A stretch of DNA of 64,000 bases from CAXBBB01 sp963793245 (GTDB lineage: Bacteria > Bacteroidota > Rhodothermia > Rhodothermales > BA12). A program made the position numbers and the translations under genes. Under the pieces are notes generated by a model. The model did not search any database. It was given only the letters and a program-made list of their open reading frames with translations, and was not told the DNA's origin. Shown piece after piece: positions 52,656 to 62,207 of this stretch (the first letter of the stretch is position 1; each line of letters opens with the position of its first letter). Where the stretch lies: contig CAWBZG010000004.1 of assembly GCA_963793245.1 (NCBI GenBank), positions 496,001 to 560,000 on the forward strand, in the 5' to 3' direction.

Positions 52656-55580
52656 ATGCGCCGACTTCTTGCCCTCGCCGTCCTACTCGGCGCCTCTCCT
52701 GTTTTCGCCCAGACGATGGCCGATCAGATAGCGCCCAATCCCTATCCGGCCACGCCTGCATCCGAGCGGATGGAAGCCGGGCAGAAGCGTGCGGCGATGA
52801 TCGAGAACAGCCTGCTCAGCGGCGTCGAACTGCGCAACGTCGGTCCGACGGTGATGAGCGGTCGTATCGTCGACGTGGACGTGAACCCGGACGATCCGAC
52901 GCAGATGTACGTCGCATATGCAAGCGGCGGCGTGTGGGTGTCGCGCACCAACGGACAGTCGTTTGAGCCGGTGTTCGACCACGAGGCGGTTATGACGGTC
53001 GGCGACATCGCTGTCGACTGGCGCAACGGCGAGCGGCTGTGGGTCGGCACGGGCGAAAACAACTCCAGCCGCAGCAGCTACGCCGGGGCGGGCGTGTGGG
53101 TGCGCGACGATACCAGCAGCGCATTCCGTCACGTCGGATTGGGCGAGACGCACCGCACGGGTCGCATCGTGCTGCATCCCGACGACCCCAATGTTGCGTG
53201 GGTCGCCGCTGCGGGAGCACTGTACAGTCCGTCGCGCGACCGAGGCATGTACCGCACTATGGACGGCGGACGCACGTGGACGCAGACGCTGTTCGTCAAC
53301 GCCAATACCGGCGCCATCGACTTGGTGCGCGCTACCGATGGCACGCTCTACGCCGCGATGTGGGAGCGGACCCGCCGGGCGTGGGACTTCGTCGAAGCCG
53401 GAGCCGGAAGCGGCATCTTCAAATCAACGGACGACGGTGCGACGTGGCAGCGCGTGGCGGGAGCGGGCTTCCCGATCGGCGCGACTGTCGGACGCATCGG
53501 CCTCGACGTGCATCCCGACGGCACGCTCTTCGCCTCGGTCGACAACCAGGCGCGCCAGCCCGACGAACCCAGCGACGACGCGCCTGCCATCTTGACCAAG
53601 GACAACCTGCGCACGATGAGTCGAGACGCGTTCGTCCAAGTCGCCGCAGCCGACATCGACGACTACCTGGAAACGAACGGCTTTCCGGCCAGCTACACGG
53701 CCCAGTCGATCCTCAAAATGGTCCGCGACGGCGACATCACGCCCGATGCTCTGGTCGACTACCTGGAAGACGCCAACGCCCAACTATTCGACACGCCCGT
53801 AGTCGGCCTGGAAGTCTACCGCTCGACCGATGGCGGCGCCTCGTTTCAGCGTACGCACGACGAGCCGCTCGAAAACGTCGTCTTCTCCTACGGCTACTAC
53901 TTCGGCGAAATCCGCGTACACCCGCGCGACAATCAGCGCCTCTACATCATGGGCGTCCCGATCCTGCGCTCAGACGACGGCGGCGCCAACTGGACGAGCA
54001 TCAACGGCGACAACGTCCACGTCGACCACCACGCCCTTTGGGTCAACCCCAACGCTAACGGTCACCTGGTTAACGGCAATGATGGCGGCCTCAATATCAG
54101 CTACGACGATGGCGCGACATGGACCAAGGCCAACCTGCCCGCCGTCGGCCAGTTTTACGCCGTCCAGGTCGACAATGCCGAGCCGTTCAACATCTACGGC
54201 GGCCTACAGGACAACGGCACGTGGATGGGGCCGAGCACGTATCGCAACACGATGAGTTGGTACGAGGAAGGCCGCTATCCGTACCGGCGAGTCGGCGGTG
54301 GCGACGGGATGCAGGTCGAGGTCGACACGCGCGACAACGAGACGATCTACACCGGCTCGCAGTTCGGCTTTTACTCGCGCCAGAACACGCGGACCGGCGC
54401 GCGCGCGTTCGTTCGTCCGGGTCACACGCTAGGCGAGCGCCCGCTGCGCTTCAACTGGCAGACGCCGATCCACCTGAGCCGCCACAACCAGGACGTGCTG
54501 TACTTCGGCACCAACAAACTCCACCGCTCGCTCAACCAGGGCGACGACTGGCAAACGCTCTCGGACGACCTGACCGCAGGTGGCAAGCCCGGCGACGTTC
54601 CGTTCGGTACGCTGTCGAGCATCGACGAAAGCCCGCTCCGCTTCGGCCTGCTCTGGGCTGGCTCGGACGACGGGCGCGTTCACGTCTCACGAGACGGCGG
54701 CTACTCGTTCCAGCGCGTCGATTCCGGACTACCCGACGATCTCTGGGTCAGCCGAGTCGAGGCCAGTGCCCACGACGAAGCCCGCGCGTACGTGACGCTC
54801 AACGGCTACCGCTTCGACCACATGACGGCGTATCTGTACGTGACCGACGACTACGGCAACAACTGGACGCGCCTGGGTAACGATCTGCCGAGTGAGCCGC
54901 TCAACGTCGTCCTCGAAGACCCTGCTAACGAGAATCTGCTCTACGTCGGCAGCGACAACGGACTGTACGTCAGCCTCGACCGAGGCCGCACGTTCACCGC
55001 GATGATGGACGACCTGCCGCACACGCCCGTCCACGACCTCAAAATTCAGGCGCGCGACAAACAACTCCTCGTCGGCACGCACGGACGCTCACTCTACCTC
55101 GCCGACGTGAGCCGCGTGCAACTGCTCACCGACTCGCTCCAGGCCTCACCGCTCCACCTGTTCACCGATGGCGTCACGGTCACGCGCCGGAGCAACTGGG
55201 GCGATACGCGCGCTGTGTGGCTTGACCCCGTCACCCCAGAGGTTTCGTTCGAGACTTACTCGGCACGCGGAGGAAACGCTCGGGTCACCGTCGCCGACAG
55301 CAGCGGCACGACCATTGCCACTCGCTCCATCGAATTAACGCGCGGACTCGACGACTTCACCTACGATCTGCGCATCGACGATGGAATGCGGGGCGAGATC
55401 GAGGCCGCCGAAGACGGCATGCGCTACCTGCCAGCCGGAACGTACACCGTCACCATCGCCCTGAATGGCGCGACGGCTCAGACGAAACTCACGATCAAGC
55501 CCGAGCCGCAGCGCCGCCGCAGCGCGAACCCAGCGACGGAGATGGAGGAGGAGACCGAACTGGCTCGGGGCAAAAGCTAG
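52656..55580 (+). CDS. Secreted BNR/sortilin-type beta-propeller protein
   Basis: A 974-residue exported protein. Signal peptide MRRLLALAVLLGASPVFAQ. Repeated blades such as GIFKSTDDGATWQRVAGAGF, GVPILRSDDGGANWTSINGD and LRFGLLWAGSDDGRVHVSRD carry the SxDxGxxW Asp-box of BNR/VPS10/GH74-like propellers; two seven-bladed domains are plausible. The C terminus (about 850-950) is a small beta-sandwich (MRYLPAGTYTVTIALNGATA) and ends basic and acidic without a T9SS signal. Related proteins are annotated as glycosyl hydrolase or sialidase-like, but no catalytic residues can be shown. A different role, such as protein binding, is equally possible. Confidence 0.85.
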   Translation: MRRLLALAVLLGASPVFAQTMADQIAPNPYPATPASERMEAGQKRAAMIENSLLSGVELRNVGPTVMSGRIVDVDVNPDDPTQMYVAYASGGVWVSRTNGQSFEPVFDHEAVMTVGDIAVDWRNGERLWVGTGENNSSRSSYAGAGVWVRDDTSSAFRHVGLGETHRTGRIVLHPDDPNVAWVAAAGALYSPSRDRGMYRTMDGGRTWTQTLFVNANTGAIDLVRATDGTLYAAMWERTRRAWDFVEAGAGSGIFKSTDDGATWQRVAGAGFPIGATVGRIGLDVHPDGTLFASVDNQARQPDEPSDDAPAILTKDNLRTMSRDAFVQVAAADIDDYLETNGFPASYTAQSILKMVRDGDITPDALVDYLEDANAQLFDTPVVGLEVYRSTDGGASFQRTHDEPLENVVFSYGYYFGEIRVHPRDNQRLYIMGVPILRSDDGGANWTSINGDNVHVDHHALWVNPNANGHLVNGNDGGLNISYDDGATWTKANLPAVGQFYAVQVDNAEPFNIYGGLQDNGTWMGPSTYRNTMSWYEEGRYPYRRVGGGDGMQVEVDTRDNETIYTGSQFGFYSRQNTRTGARAFVRPGHTLGERPLRFNWQTPIHLSRHNQDVLYFGTNKLHRSLNQGDDWQTLSDDLTAGGKPGDVPFGTLSSIDESPLRFGLLWAGSDDGRVHVSRDGGYSFQRVDSGLPDDLWVSRVEASAHDEARAYVTLNGYRFDHMTAYLYVTDDYGNNWTRLGNDLPSEPLNVVLEDPANENLLYVGSDNGLYVSLDRGRTFTAMMDDLPHTPVHDLKIQARDKQLLVGTHGRSLYLADVSRVQLLTDSLQASPLHLFTDGVTVTRRSNWGDTRAVWLDPVTPEVSFETYSARGGNARVTVADSSGTTIATRSIELTRGLDDFTYDLRIDDGMRGEIEAAEDGMRYLPAGTYTVTIALNGATAQTKLTIKPEPQRRRSANPATEMEEETELARGKS

Positions 55581-55592
55581 CCCATCCTAACA

Positions 55593-55625
55593 CGCAAAGG
55601 GCGACTCACTGAGTCGCCCTTTGCG
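55593..55625. terminator. Bidirectional terminator between convergent genes
   Basis: CGCAAAGGGCGACTCA, one base, then TGAGTCGCCCTTTGCG: a perfect 16-bp stem between the BNR gene and the alcohol dehydrogenase gene. It resembles the GGGCGATTCATGAATCGCCC palindromes at 26140 and 46035, so a dispersed repeat may have been recruited as terminator. Confidence 0.75.
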
Positions 55626-55630
55626 AATGG

Positions 55631-56776
55631 TCAGCCATCGGCGGAAGTGCCTTTGGGCGCTTGCCCACCGTCTTCGGGAAGACCGCGGACCGGCGCGTCG
55701 AGTTGGGTGGCATCCAGTCCGTCGGTTTTCTCTTTGAGCGACGCCATGTCGATGACGTGGCGGAAGCGGATGTCCTCCTCGACGATGCTCTTGAACGCCT
55801 CGTTGATCTGGTCCATCTGGATGAGCTTGATCTGAGGCCGGATGTCGTGTTTGGCGCACAGGTCAAGCACTTCCTGCGTCTGCGCGACGCCGCCGATGAG
55901 CGATCCGGTCATCGTGCGGCGCTGAAAGAGCAGGGGCATGAGCGCGACCGTCGTCGGCATGAAGTTGCCGACGAAGTGGAGCACGCCGTCGTGCGCAACC
56001 AGAGCGAGGTACGGCTCTACGTCGTGCGGATAAGGAATCGTCGAGAGCACCAGGTCGAACGATGCGGCGGCTTTCCCAAGCGCGGGAGCATCGGACATGA
56101 CGAGAACGGCGTCGGCTCCGAGCGCTTCGATGTCGTCCGACTTGCCGGGACTCGTGGTGAGAGCCGTAACGTGGGCACCCATCGCCTTGGCGATTTGAAC
56201 TGCCATGTGACCGAGTCCTCCGATTCCAGCCACTGCGATTTTGCTGCCCTTACCGACTTTGTGCTGGAGCAGCGGCGCATACGTCGTAACGCCAGCGCAG
56301 AGAATCGGCCCCGCTTCAGCCGGGTCGATGGCGTCGGGAATGCGGAGCACGAACTCCTCCCGAACGACCATCGCCGTCGAGTAGCCGCCATACGTGTTGG
56401 TGCCGTCGGGCTTGGTCGGCCCGTTATAGGTCAGCGTAGCGCCGCGTGGTCCGGTGCAATACTGCTCCTCACCTGCCTTGCACGACTCACACGTCTGGCA
56501 CGAGTTGACCATGCATCCGACGCCGACAATATCGCCTTTCGAGAACGCAGTGACGCCATCGCCCACTTCCGTTACGCGTCCGACGACCTCGTGTCCGGGC
56601 ACGCACGGCCACACCGTGTTTCCCCAGTCGTCGTGGCACTGATGCACGTCGGAGTGGCATACGCCGCAGTGGGTCACTTCGATGGCGACCTCGCCGGGGC
56701 GAACGTCTGGGCGCTCAAACTGGACAGGGGCGAGTGGCGATGTGGGTTCGGCGGTGCCGTATCCGTAGACGTTCAT
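55631..56776 (-). CDS. Zinc-dependent NAD(P) alcohol dehydrogenase
   Basis: A 381-residue MDR enzyme of the YahK/cinnamyl-alcohol-dehydrogenase-like group. Catalytic zinc: VTHCGVCHSDVHQCHDDWGN with GHEVVGRVTEVGDGV. Structural zinc: VNSCQTCESCKAGEEQYC. Cofactor: IAVAGIGGLGHMAVQIAKAM, with TTSPGKSDD after the second strand suggesting NADP(H). It probably reduces aldehydes in the cytoplasm. ATG 56776 (MNVYGYGTAEPTSPLAPV) is used. The C-terminal extension of about 35 residues beyond the usual end (ETDGLDATQLDAPVRGLPED) is Pro/Asp-rich and unusual. Confidence 0.92.
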   Translation of the reverse strand: MNVYGYGTAEPTSPLAPVQFERPDVRPGEVAIEVTHCGVCHSDVHQCHDDWGNTVWPCVPGHEVVGRVTEVGDGVTAFSKGDIVGVGCMVNSCQTCESCKAGEEQYCTGPRGATLTYNGPTKPDGTNTYGGYSTAMVVREEFVLRIPDAIDPAEAGPILCAGVTTYAPLLQHKVGKGSKIAVAGIGGLGHMAVQIAKAMGAHVTALTTSPGKSDDIEALGADAVLVMSDAPALGKAAASFDLVLSTIPYPHDVEPYLALVAHDGVLHFVGNFMPTTVALMPLLFQRRTMTGSLIGGVAQTQEVLDLCAKHDIRPQIKLIQMDQINEAFKSIVEEDIRFRHVIDMASLKEKTDGLDATQLDAPVRGLPEDGGQAPKGTSADG

Positions 56777-57012
56777 AGCAGGGGAGATGGTGGGGAAAGA
56801 GCGAGAGCGCGTTGTCTTTTCCGATCTACGCATGGCGCGGCAGTTCGAGAGGGGGCGCAGTTACGGAGTAGCAACACGTCGTCTCCGTTCCCAATGCGTA
56901 ACCCGTACGGTCCCTGGCGCTTGCGAGGCTGGGGACGTGACCCACGACGAGCCGGGCGCAACCTCGACACGACCTCTCCGAATAGCAGACACCGATCCGT
57001 TCCAATGCGCTC

Positions 57013-57477
57013 ATGATTACCTGCACGCCCCGAGGCATCTGCTCCACCGATTACGTCCTCCGTTTCGACAAACGCGAGGCTCACGTGACGTTCCGATCGC
57101 TATCGGAGCAGGGTGCTATCTCCATTGGGGAAGACGAGTACGAGATCCACAAAGACAGCATTCTAAAGAGTCATTGGAGACTGGAACGGGAGGGGCAGAC
57201 CGTTGCTCAGGCGTACAAACCCAGCATGTGGAAGGAAGGGATGATCGTCGAGGTAGGCGGCGTCGAGATCGTACTCCAGAAGTCTGGCTTCTGGTCGACG
57301 AGCATCCAGATGGTGCTGGCCGATCAGGTGGTGGCCGAGGTTCGGAAGGTGCACGCGTTTACGAATCGGGCGACGATAGAGGGCAGAACCGACGAACTGC
57401 CCTTCGAAGTGATCTCCTTTGCGTTTTGGCTCGTGTCGGCGATGTGGAAGCGAGCCGCCGCAGCAGCGAGCGTGTGA
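57013..57477 (+). CDS. Conserved hypothetical protein, possible LURP-one/Tubby-like fold
   Basis: A 154-residue protein without signal or membrane helix except a weak C-terminal hydrophobic stretch (VISFAFWLVSAMW). The pattern EDEYEIHKDSILKSHWRLER, EGQTVAQAYKPSMW, VGGVEIVLQKSGFWSTSIQM and DQVVAEVRKVHAFTNRATIE alternates beta strands much as in LURP-one/Tubby-C proteins, but no signature is strong enough for certainty. It stands alone, divergent from the alcohol dehydrogenase gene; the 236-base gap between them shows no other gene. Confidence 0.65.
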   Translation: MITCTPRGICSTDYVLRFDKREAHVTFRSLSEQGAISIGEDEYEIHKDSILKSHWRLEREGQTVAQAYKPSMWKEGMIVEVGGVEIVLQKSGFWSTSIQMVLADQVVAEVRKVHAFTNRATIEGRTDELPFEVISFAFWLVSAMWKRAAAAASV

Positions 57478-57628
57478 CGGGACGCCCGCGTATCAGCGGT
57501 TTGCGCGTTCGGTTTCGCGATCTGCTGCTGCCCAACCGAACAGCGTGGTGCAGTTTCGGACGCAGACGTAACGCGCTCTGTGGCTGTCGTCCAGTAGTTT
57601 GCGCGTTCACCCTCTCGACTCACGACGC

Positions 57629-58255
57629 GTGCGCCCTCTCGCCCTGCTCCTGCTCTGCCTGTTCGTCGGTTGCGAACCGTTTCCTGACCGCGCCCCTGTC
57701 GAAGACGACGATCAGACGACAGCTCTGGACGACTCGCTCCGCCTCGCCGAAGAAGAAGCCCGCGCTCAGGCGCAACAGCGTATCGCCGACGCCGATTACC
57801 GGGTTTCTATCGGTGGCGCAATGTCGGACACGCTTTCGGGGCGCGCCACGTTCGGCCCGATCATCGACGCGCGGACAAAGGAAGAGGTCGTTATCGTGCG
57901 GCTTGAAACGGGCATCGACTTCGGAGGGGGTTATTTCCTCTCCTACGGCGGTACCGACCTGCCCGGACCCGGTCGCTATCCGATTACGCCTTTTCCCGCC
58001 GATAGTGTGCGCGATCAAGGCTTCCACAGCGGGTGGAGCGCGCGCTACCGACGCGGCCTGCTCGTCAACCTCTACGCGGAGAGCGGAACGCTGACCCTCG
58101 AATCCGTGACCGACACGCTGCTCGTCGGTACGTTCGAGATCGACCTAGTGGGGACTGTCGCAGCTACGGGAGGGACGCCCGTCCCCGGCGAGGTCAGTTC
58201 GCGTGGTGACTTCAAGGCGCATACCGGCGTCGGCGGCTACATCATCGGCTTTTAG
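57629..58255 (+). CDS. Hypothetical lipoprotein
   Basis: About 208 residues from GTG 57629. VRPLALLLLCLFVGCEPF ends in a lipobox (FVGC). An acidic linker (DRAPVEDDDQTTALDDSLRL) precedes a beta-rich domain with two near-repeats: SDTLSGRATFGPIIDA and TLTLESVTDTLLVGTFEIDL. This organisation resembles DUF6252/lipocalin-like lipoproteins of Bacteroidota, but I cannot name the family. The alternative start is TTG 57599. Confidence 0.65.
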   Translation: MRPLALLLLCLFVGCEPFPDRAPVEDDDQTTALDDSLRLAEEEARAQAQQRIADADYRVSIGGAMSDTLSGRATFGPIIDARTKEEVVIVRLETGIDFGGGYFLSYGGTDLPGPGRYPITPFPADSVRDQGFHSGWSARYRRGLLVNLYAESGTLTLESVTDTLLVGTFEIDLVGTVAATGGTPVPGEVSSRGDFKAHTGVGGYIIGF

Positions 58256-58312
58256 TCCGACCGATTCCGAAGCGAGGGCGAACCGCGCGGGCAGGCTGCT
58301 CGTTACACCTGC

Positions 58313-59398
58313 ATGGATCGACTCTCCCCAGACGCCTTTCTGTCTCGCCTGCTGGCGCACGACACGTTTTGCCTCACCTGCCACATTCGCCCTGATGGGG
58401 ATGCCATCGGCAGTGAACTCGGATTGGCCCTTTGGCTGCGCAAGTTGGGCAAAACCGTCACCGTCCTCAACTCGGACCCGGCGCCCGACAATCTGACTTG
58501 GCTGCCCGGACACGACACGATTCGCGTCTGGGAAGGCAGCATCGCCGACCGCGAGGCCATCGTGAACGCAGACGCCTTCGTCATTCTCGACGTCAACAAC
58601 CGCGACCGCATCGGCGAACTGGCCGAGACGAGCAAAGGGGCGCGGGGAGAGACGTTCGTGGTCGATCACCATACCGATCCCGAAACGTGGTTCGACGGCG
58701 CGTTCATCGACGACCGCGCCTCGTCGACCTGCGAACTCGTCTATCGCCTGATCGCCGCACACGACGCTTCGGCTATCGACGCGGACATCGCCCAGCCGAT
58801 CTATACGGGCTTGGTGACCGACACCGGCTCGTTTCGCTTCTCCTCGGTCACGCCCGACGTGCACCGCGTCGCCGCCGACCTGCTCGAACGCGGCGACCTC
58901 TCGCCTGACCCGATCCACGACGCGCTCTATTCGACGCGTAGGCTGGCAGCGATCCGCTTTCTGGCGCGCGTGCTCGACACGCTCACGATGGCGCACGGCG
59001 GGCAGATCGCGCACCTTACGATTCGCACCCGGTTGATGCAGGAGTTGGAGGTTTCGTCCGACGAGGCCGAAGGGTTCGTCAACTATGCGCTCTCGGTCGA
59101 AGGCGTCAAGGCCGCCGTCCTGTTTCTCGAAAACAGCAAAGGCGTCAAGATGAGCTTCCGCAGCCGGGGAGACGTGCACGTCAACAAGTGGGCGCAGCAC
59201 TTCAAAGGGGGCGGCCATCGCAACGCGTCGGGTGCGTTCGTGCCCGGCAAGATGGAAGCCGTCCGCAAGCGTGTGATTTCGTCGGCTCCGCGTTTTCTCG
59301 ACCTCGACCCCGAACGTCTGGAAGCCGACGCCCACGGCGCGATCACAGGCCCCAACGCCGACCTGCTCCACGCTATGAAAGCCCGCATGTCCGGCTGA
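58313..59398 (+). CDS. DHH-family phosphoesterase (NrnA-like oligoribonuclease)
   Basis: 361 residues. DHH motifs: TCHIRPDGDAIGSELGLALW (motif I), FVILDVNNRDRIGEL (II), TFVVDHHTDPETWFDGAF (DHH) and PIYTGLVTDTGSFRFSSVTP (IV). The DHHA1 domain ends with KFKGGGHRNASGAF-type sequence (QHFKGGGHRNASGAFVPGKM). Family members degrade short oligonucleotides and pAp or c-di-nucleotide products in the cytoplasm. pepA follows after 43 bases on the same strand. Confidence 0.9.
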   Translation: MDRLSPDAFLSRLLAHDTFCLTCHIRPDGDAIGSELGLALWLRKLGKTVTVLNSDPAPDNLTWLPGHDTIRVWEGSIADREAIVNADAFVILDVNNRDRIGELAETSKGARGETFVVDHHTDPETWFDGAFIDDRASSTCELVYRLIAAHDASAIDADIAQPIYTGLVTDTGSFRFSSVTPDVHRVAADLLERGDLSPDPIHDALYSTRRLAAIRFLARVLDTLTMAHGGQIAHLTIRTRLMQELEVSSDEAEGFVNYALSVEGVKAAVLFLENSKGVKMSFRSRGDVHVNKWAQHFKGGGHRNASGAFVPGKMEAVRKRVISSAPRFLDLDPERLEADAHGAITGPNADLLHAMKARMSG

Positions 59399-59441
59399 TG
59401 CTCGCCGACTTTACCCTTCTTACCTCGCCCAATACCCTGAT

Positions 59442-60944
59442 ATGAAAGTCTCCATTACCTCGCTCGACCTTACGGACCTCGATGTCGATCTCGTCATCGT
59501 TCCGCTCACCGAGCAGCAGGCCACCGAGTCGCTCAACACGCTCGCCGATGACCTGGGACCCGCTTTCACGCGCGCATCCGACGACTTCTCCGGCAAGGAC
59601 GACCAAGCGCTGATCGTCTATCCTGAAAACACGCGTGCCCGCCGGTTCTTGCTCGTCGGTCTCGGTATGGCGGATGACGTGACGATGGAGTCGCTCCGCG
59701 AGGCCGCTGCCCGTGCCGCCGACGTGACCGCGCCGATGGGCGTCGAGACGATTGCGCTCACGACTCCGCGCGTGTCGGTCGATCTCGATTCGGCGTGCCA
59801 GGCGTTGGTCGAAGGCTTTATGCTGGCTTCGTACAAGTACCTCGACTACAAGACGACGGGCGGCGAGCATCGTCCGGTCGAGCGGATCGTGATGCACGGC
59901 GACAAGAACGACACCGTCGGACGACGCGGCGCCGAGCGTGGGCGGATCGTTGCCGAAGCCGTTATGCTGGCGCGCGATCTGGTCAACAAATCGCCGCACG
60001 ACAAGACGCCGACGCTACTGGCGCGTGAGTTCGAGAAGATCGGCAAGAAGGCCGGGTTCGAGGTGAGCGTGTGGGACAAATCGGTCATCGAAGAGGAGAA
60101 GATGGGCGGCCTGCTCGCCGTCAACAAGGGATCGGTCGATCCGCCGACGTTCACGGTCCTCGAATACAAGCCCGAAAACGCCGTCAACGACCGTCCGATC
60201 GTACTCGTCGGCAAGGGCATCGTGTTCGACACGGGCGGCCTCTCGCTCAAGCCGACCAAGGATTCGATGGACCACATGAAGGCCGATATGGGCGGCGCGG
60301 CGGCAGTCATCGCCACGTTCGATGCCATCGCTCGCCTCAGCGTCCCGCTCTACGTGATGGGCTTCATCCCGGCGACCGATAACCGGCCCGGCGGCAACGC
60401 CTACGTCCCCGGCGACGTGGTGACGATGCACGACGGCACGACGGTCGAAGTCCTGAACACCGACGCCGAAGGCCGCATGGTCCTCGCCGATGCGCTCAGC
60501 TACGCCAAGACCTACAACCCGATGCTGACGCTCGACGTGGCCACGCTGACCGGTTCGCAGGTCGTCGCGCTGGGCGGACGCGTCGCCGCGATCATGACGA
60601 CACCCGACAGCGACAGCGTCGCCCGACTGGACGAACTCGAAGCCGCCGGACTGCGCTCGGGCGACATGGTGGCGCGGTTGCCCTTCCACGCCTTCTACAA
60701 AAAGCAGCTAGACAGCGAAGTCGCCGATATGAAAAACGTCGGCGGGCGCGAGGCCGGGTCGATCACGGCGGGCAAGTTCCTGGAGCACTTCGCTCCGACG
60801 CCCTTCGTCCACATCGACATCGCAGGTCCGGGTTGGACAGCGAAGAAGATGCCCTATCGTCCCATCGGTGGAACGGGCTTCGGCGTGCGGCTGCTTACCG
60901 AGTATCTGCGCGGGTTGGCGGCGCCGAAGAAGACGAAGAAGTAA
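59442..60944 (+). CDS. pepA: Leucyl aminopeptidase, M17
   Basis: A 500-residue cytosolic aminopeptidase with two metals. IVLVGKGIVFDTGGLSLKPT, SMDHMKADMGGAAAVIATFD and the signature VLNTDAEGRMVLADALSYAK supply the Lys, Asp and Glu ligands. The N-terminal macro-like domain (MKVSITSLDLTDLDVDLVI) is complete. The enzyme is normally a hexamer acting in peptide turnover. Confidence 0.95.
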   Translation: MKVSITSLDLTDLDVDLVIVPLTEQQATESLNTLADDLGPAFTRASDDFSGKDDQALIVYPENTRARRFLLVGLGMADDVTMESLREAAARAADVTAPMGVETIALTTPRVSVDLDSACQALVEGFMLASYKYLDYKTTGGEHRPVERIVMHGDKNDTVGRRGAERGRIVAEAVMLARDLVNKSPHDKTPTLLAREFEKIGKKAGFEVSVWDKSVIEEEKMGGLLAVNKGSVDPPTFTVLEYKPENAVNDRPIVLVGKGIVFDTGGLSLKPTKDSMDHMKADMGGAAAVIATFDAIARLSVPLYVMGFIPATDNRPGGNAYVPGDVVTMHDGTTVEVLNTDAEGRMVLADALSYAKTYNPMLTLDVATLTGSQVVALGGRVAAIMTTPDSDSVARLDELEAAGLRSGDMVARLPFHAFYKKQLDSEVADMKNVGGREAGSITAGKFLEHFAPTPFVHIDIAGPGWTAKKMPYRPIGGTGFGVRLLTEYLRGLAAPKKTKK

Positions 60945-60960
60945 GTCGGCTGGTCGCTGA

Positions 60961-61093
60961 CCACCCCGCCCTGACGGGCACCCTCCTCGAAAAGGAGGGG
61001 ACAGATTCTCAGTTGGCTGCGAATCTGGGGTAGACTTTCGACTCGTCCTCCTCTCGGTCGAGGGGAGGTGGCCGAAGGCCGTAGGGGTCCCTA
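60961..61093. repeat. Composite hairpin repeat between pepA and pdxA
   Basis: ACCCCGCCCTGACGGGCACC, then CTCCTCGAAAAGGAGGGG, ATTCTCAG/GCGAATCTGGGG and CCTCGACCG-type inverse CTCTCGGTCGAGGGGAGG follow each other as several GC-rich hairpins. This kind of CCCGCC..AAGGAGGGG word is a widespread dispersed repeat in many bacteria (general knowledge); only one copy is present here. It fills most of the 174-base gap. Confidence 0.6.
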
Positions 61094-61118
61094 ACTCCCA
61101 ACTCATCCACGCTTCACC

Positions 61119-62207
61119 ATGCCCGACCGCACGTCCGCGCCGCCGCTGCGCCCCAAGCGTCCCCAGTCAGAACGTGTGCGCCCCCGGCTGGCGATTTCGC
61201 TGGGCGATCCCAACGGCATCGGCCCTGAAGTCGCCCTCAAAGCACTCGCCGACAGCCGCATCCGGTCCTTCTTTCGCCCGCTGCTCGTCGGCGCCCGCTC
61301 GGTCGTCGATACGCACGCGGCGACGATTGAGTGGGACGGCATGGAACTGGTGACCATCGGCCCGCACCAAATCGCCGATGAGCGCGACGACAACGTGATC
61401 CCCGTTCTCGACCTGGGTGCGGGCGACGAGGTGCCGGTCGAGTTCGGACGGCTGACGCGGACAGGTGGTACGCAGAGCATGCAGGCCGTCGAGGTGGCCG
61501 TCGATCTATGCCGCGAAGGGCTGGTGGATGGCATGGTCACGGCGCCGATCAACAAGGAGGCGATCTGGCTGGGTGGTTACCGGACGCCGGGACACACCGA
61601 GTTCATCGCGCAGCGTGTCGGTGCCGATCAGCACCTGATGATGATGGTCGCCGACGAATTGCGCGTCGGTCTCGTCACCGGCCACGTGCCGCTCGCCGAC
61701 GTGCCTGCGGGGATTACCCAGAAGAGCGTGCTCCAACGACTGCGCATCATCGACGAGGGTTTGCGCACCGACTTCGCCGTTGATCGACCGCGCATCGCCG
61801 TGCTGGGCCTCAACCCGCACGCGGGCGACGGGGGCGTGCTAGGGCGCGAGGAGATCGACCACATCCTTCCGGCCATCAAAGGTGCGCTCGACGAGGGCAT
61901 TCTGGCGTTCGGCCCGTTTCCCTGTGACGGCTTCTTCGCGACCGGCGATTACAAGCACTACGACGGCGTGTTGGCGATGTACCACGACCAGGGACTAGCG
62001 CCCTTCAAAGCGCTGACGTTCGAGGGCGGCGTCAACTGCACGATTGGCCTGCCCATCGTCCGCACCTCGCCCGATCACGGCACGGCCTACGCAATTGCCG
62101 GGCAGAACAAAGCGCGTCCCGGCTCGATGCGCGCGGCGCTGTTTCTGGCGGCCAAGATCGCGCGGCGGCGCAAGCGGAAAGGCGAAGCAGGTCTAGATGT
62201 CGCCTAA
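61119..62207 (+). CDS. pdxA: 4-Hydroxythreonine-4-phosphate dehydrogenase
   Basis: A 362-residue enzyme of pyridoxal phosphate synthesis. LAISLGDPNGIGPEVALKAL, the metal site GYRTPGHTEFIAQRVGADQH, GLVTGHVPLADVPAGITQKS, LGLNPHAGDGGVLGREEIDH and YHDQGLAPFKALTFEGGVNC are all characteristic. Its last 15 bases overlap the 3' end of the SDR gene on the other strand. PdxA fits a DXP-independent or -dependent B6 route; no pdxJ is in view. Confidence 0.95.
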   Translation: MPDRTSAPPLRPKRPQSERVRPRLAISLGDPNGIGPEVALKALADSRIRSFFRPLLVGARSVVDTHAATIEWDGMELVTIGPHQIADERDDNVIPVLDLGAGDEVPVEFGRLTRTGGTQSMQAVEVAVDLCREGLVDGMVTAPINKEAIWLGGYRTPGHTEFIAQRVGADQHLMMMVADELRVGLVTGHVPLADVPAGITQKSVLQRLRIIDEGLRTDFAVDRPRIAVLGLNPHAGDGGVLGREEIDHILPAIKGALDEGILAFGPFPCDGFFATGDYKHYDGVLAMYHDQGLAPFKALTFEGGVNCTIGLPIVRTSPDHGTAYAIAGQNKARPGSMRAALFLAAKIARRRKRKGEAGLDVA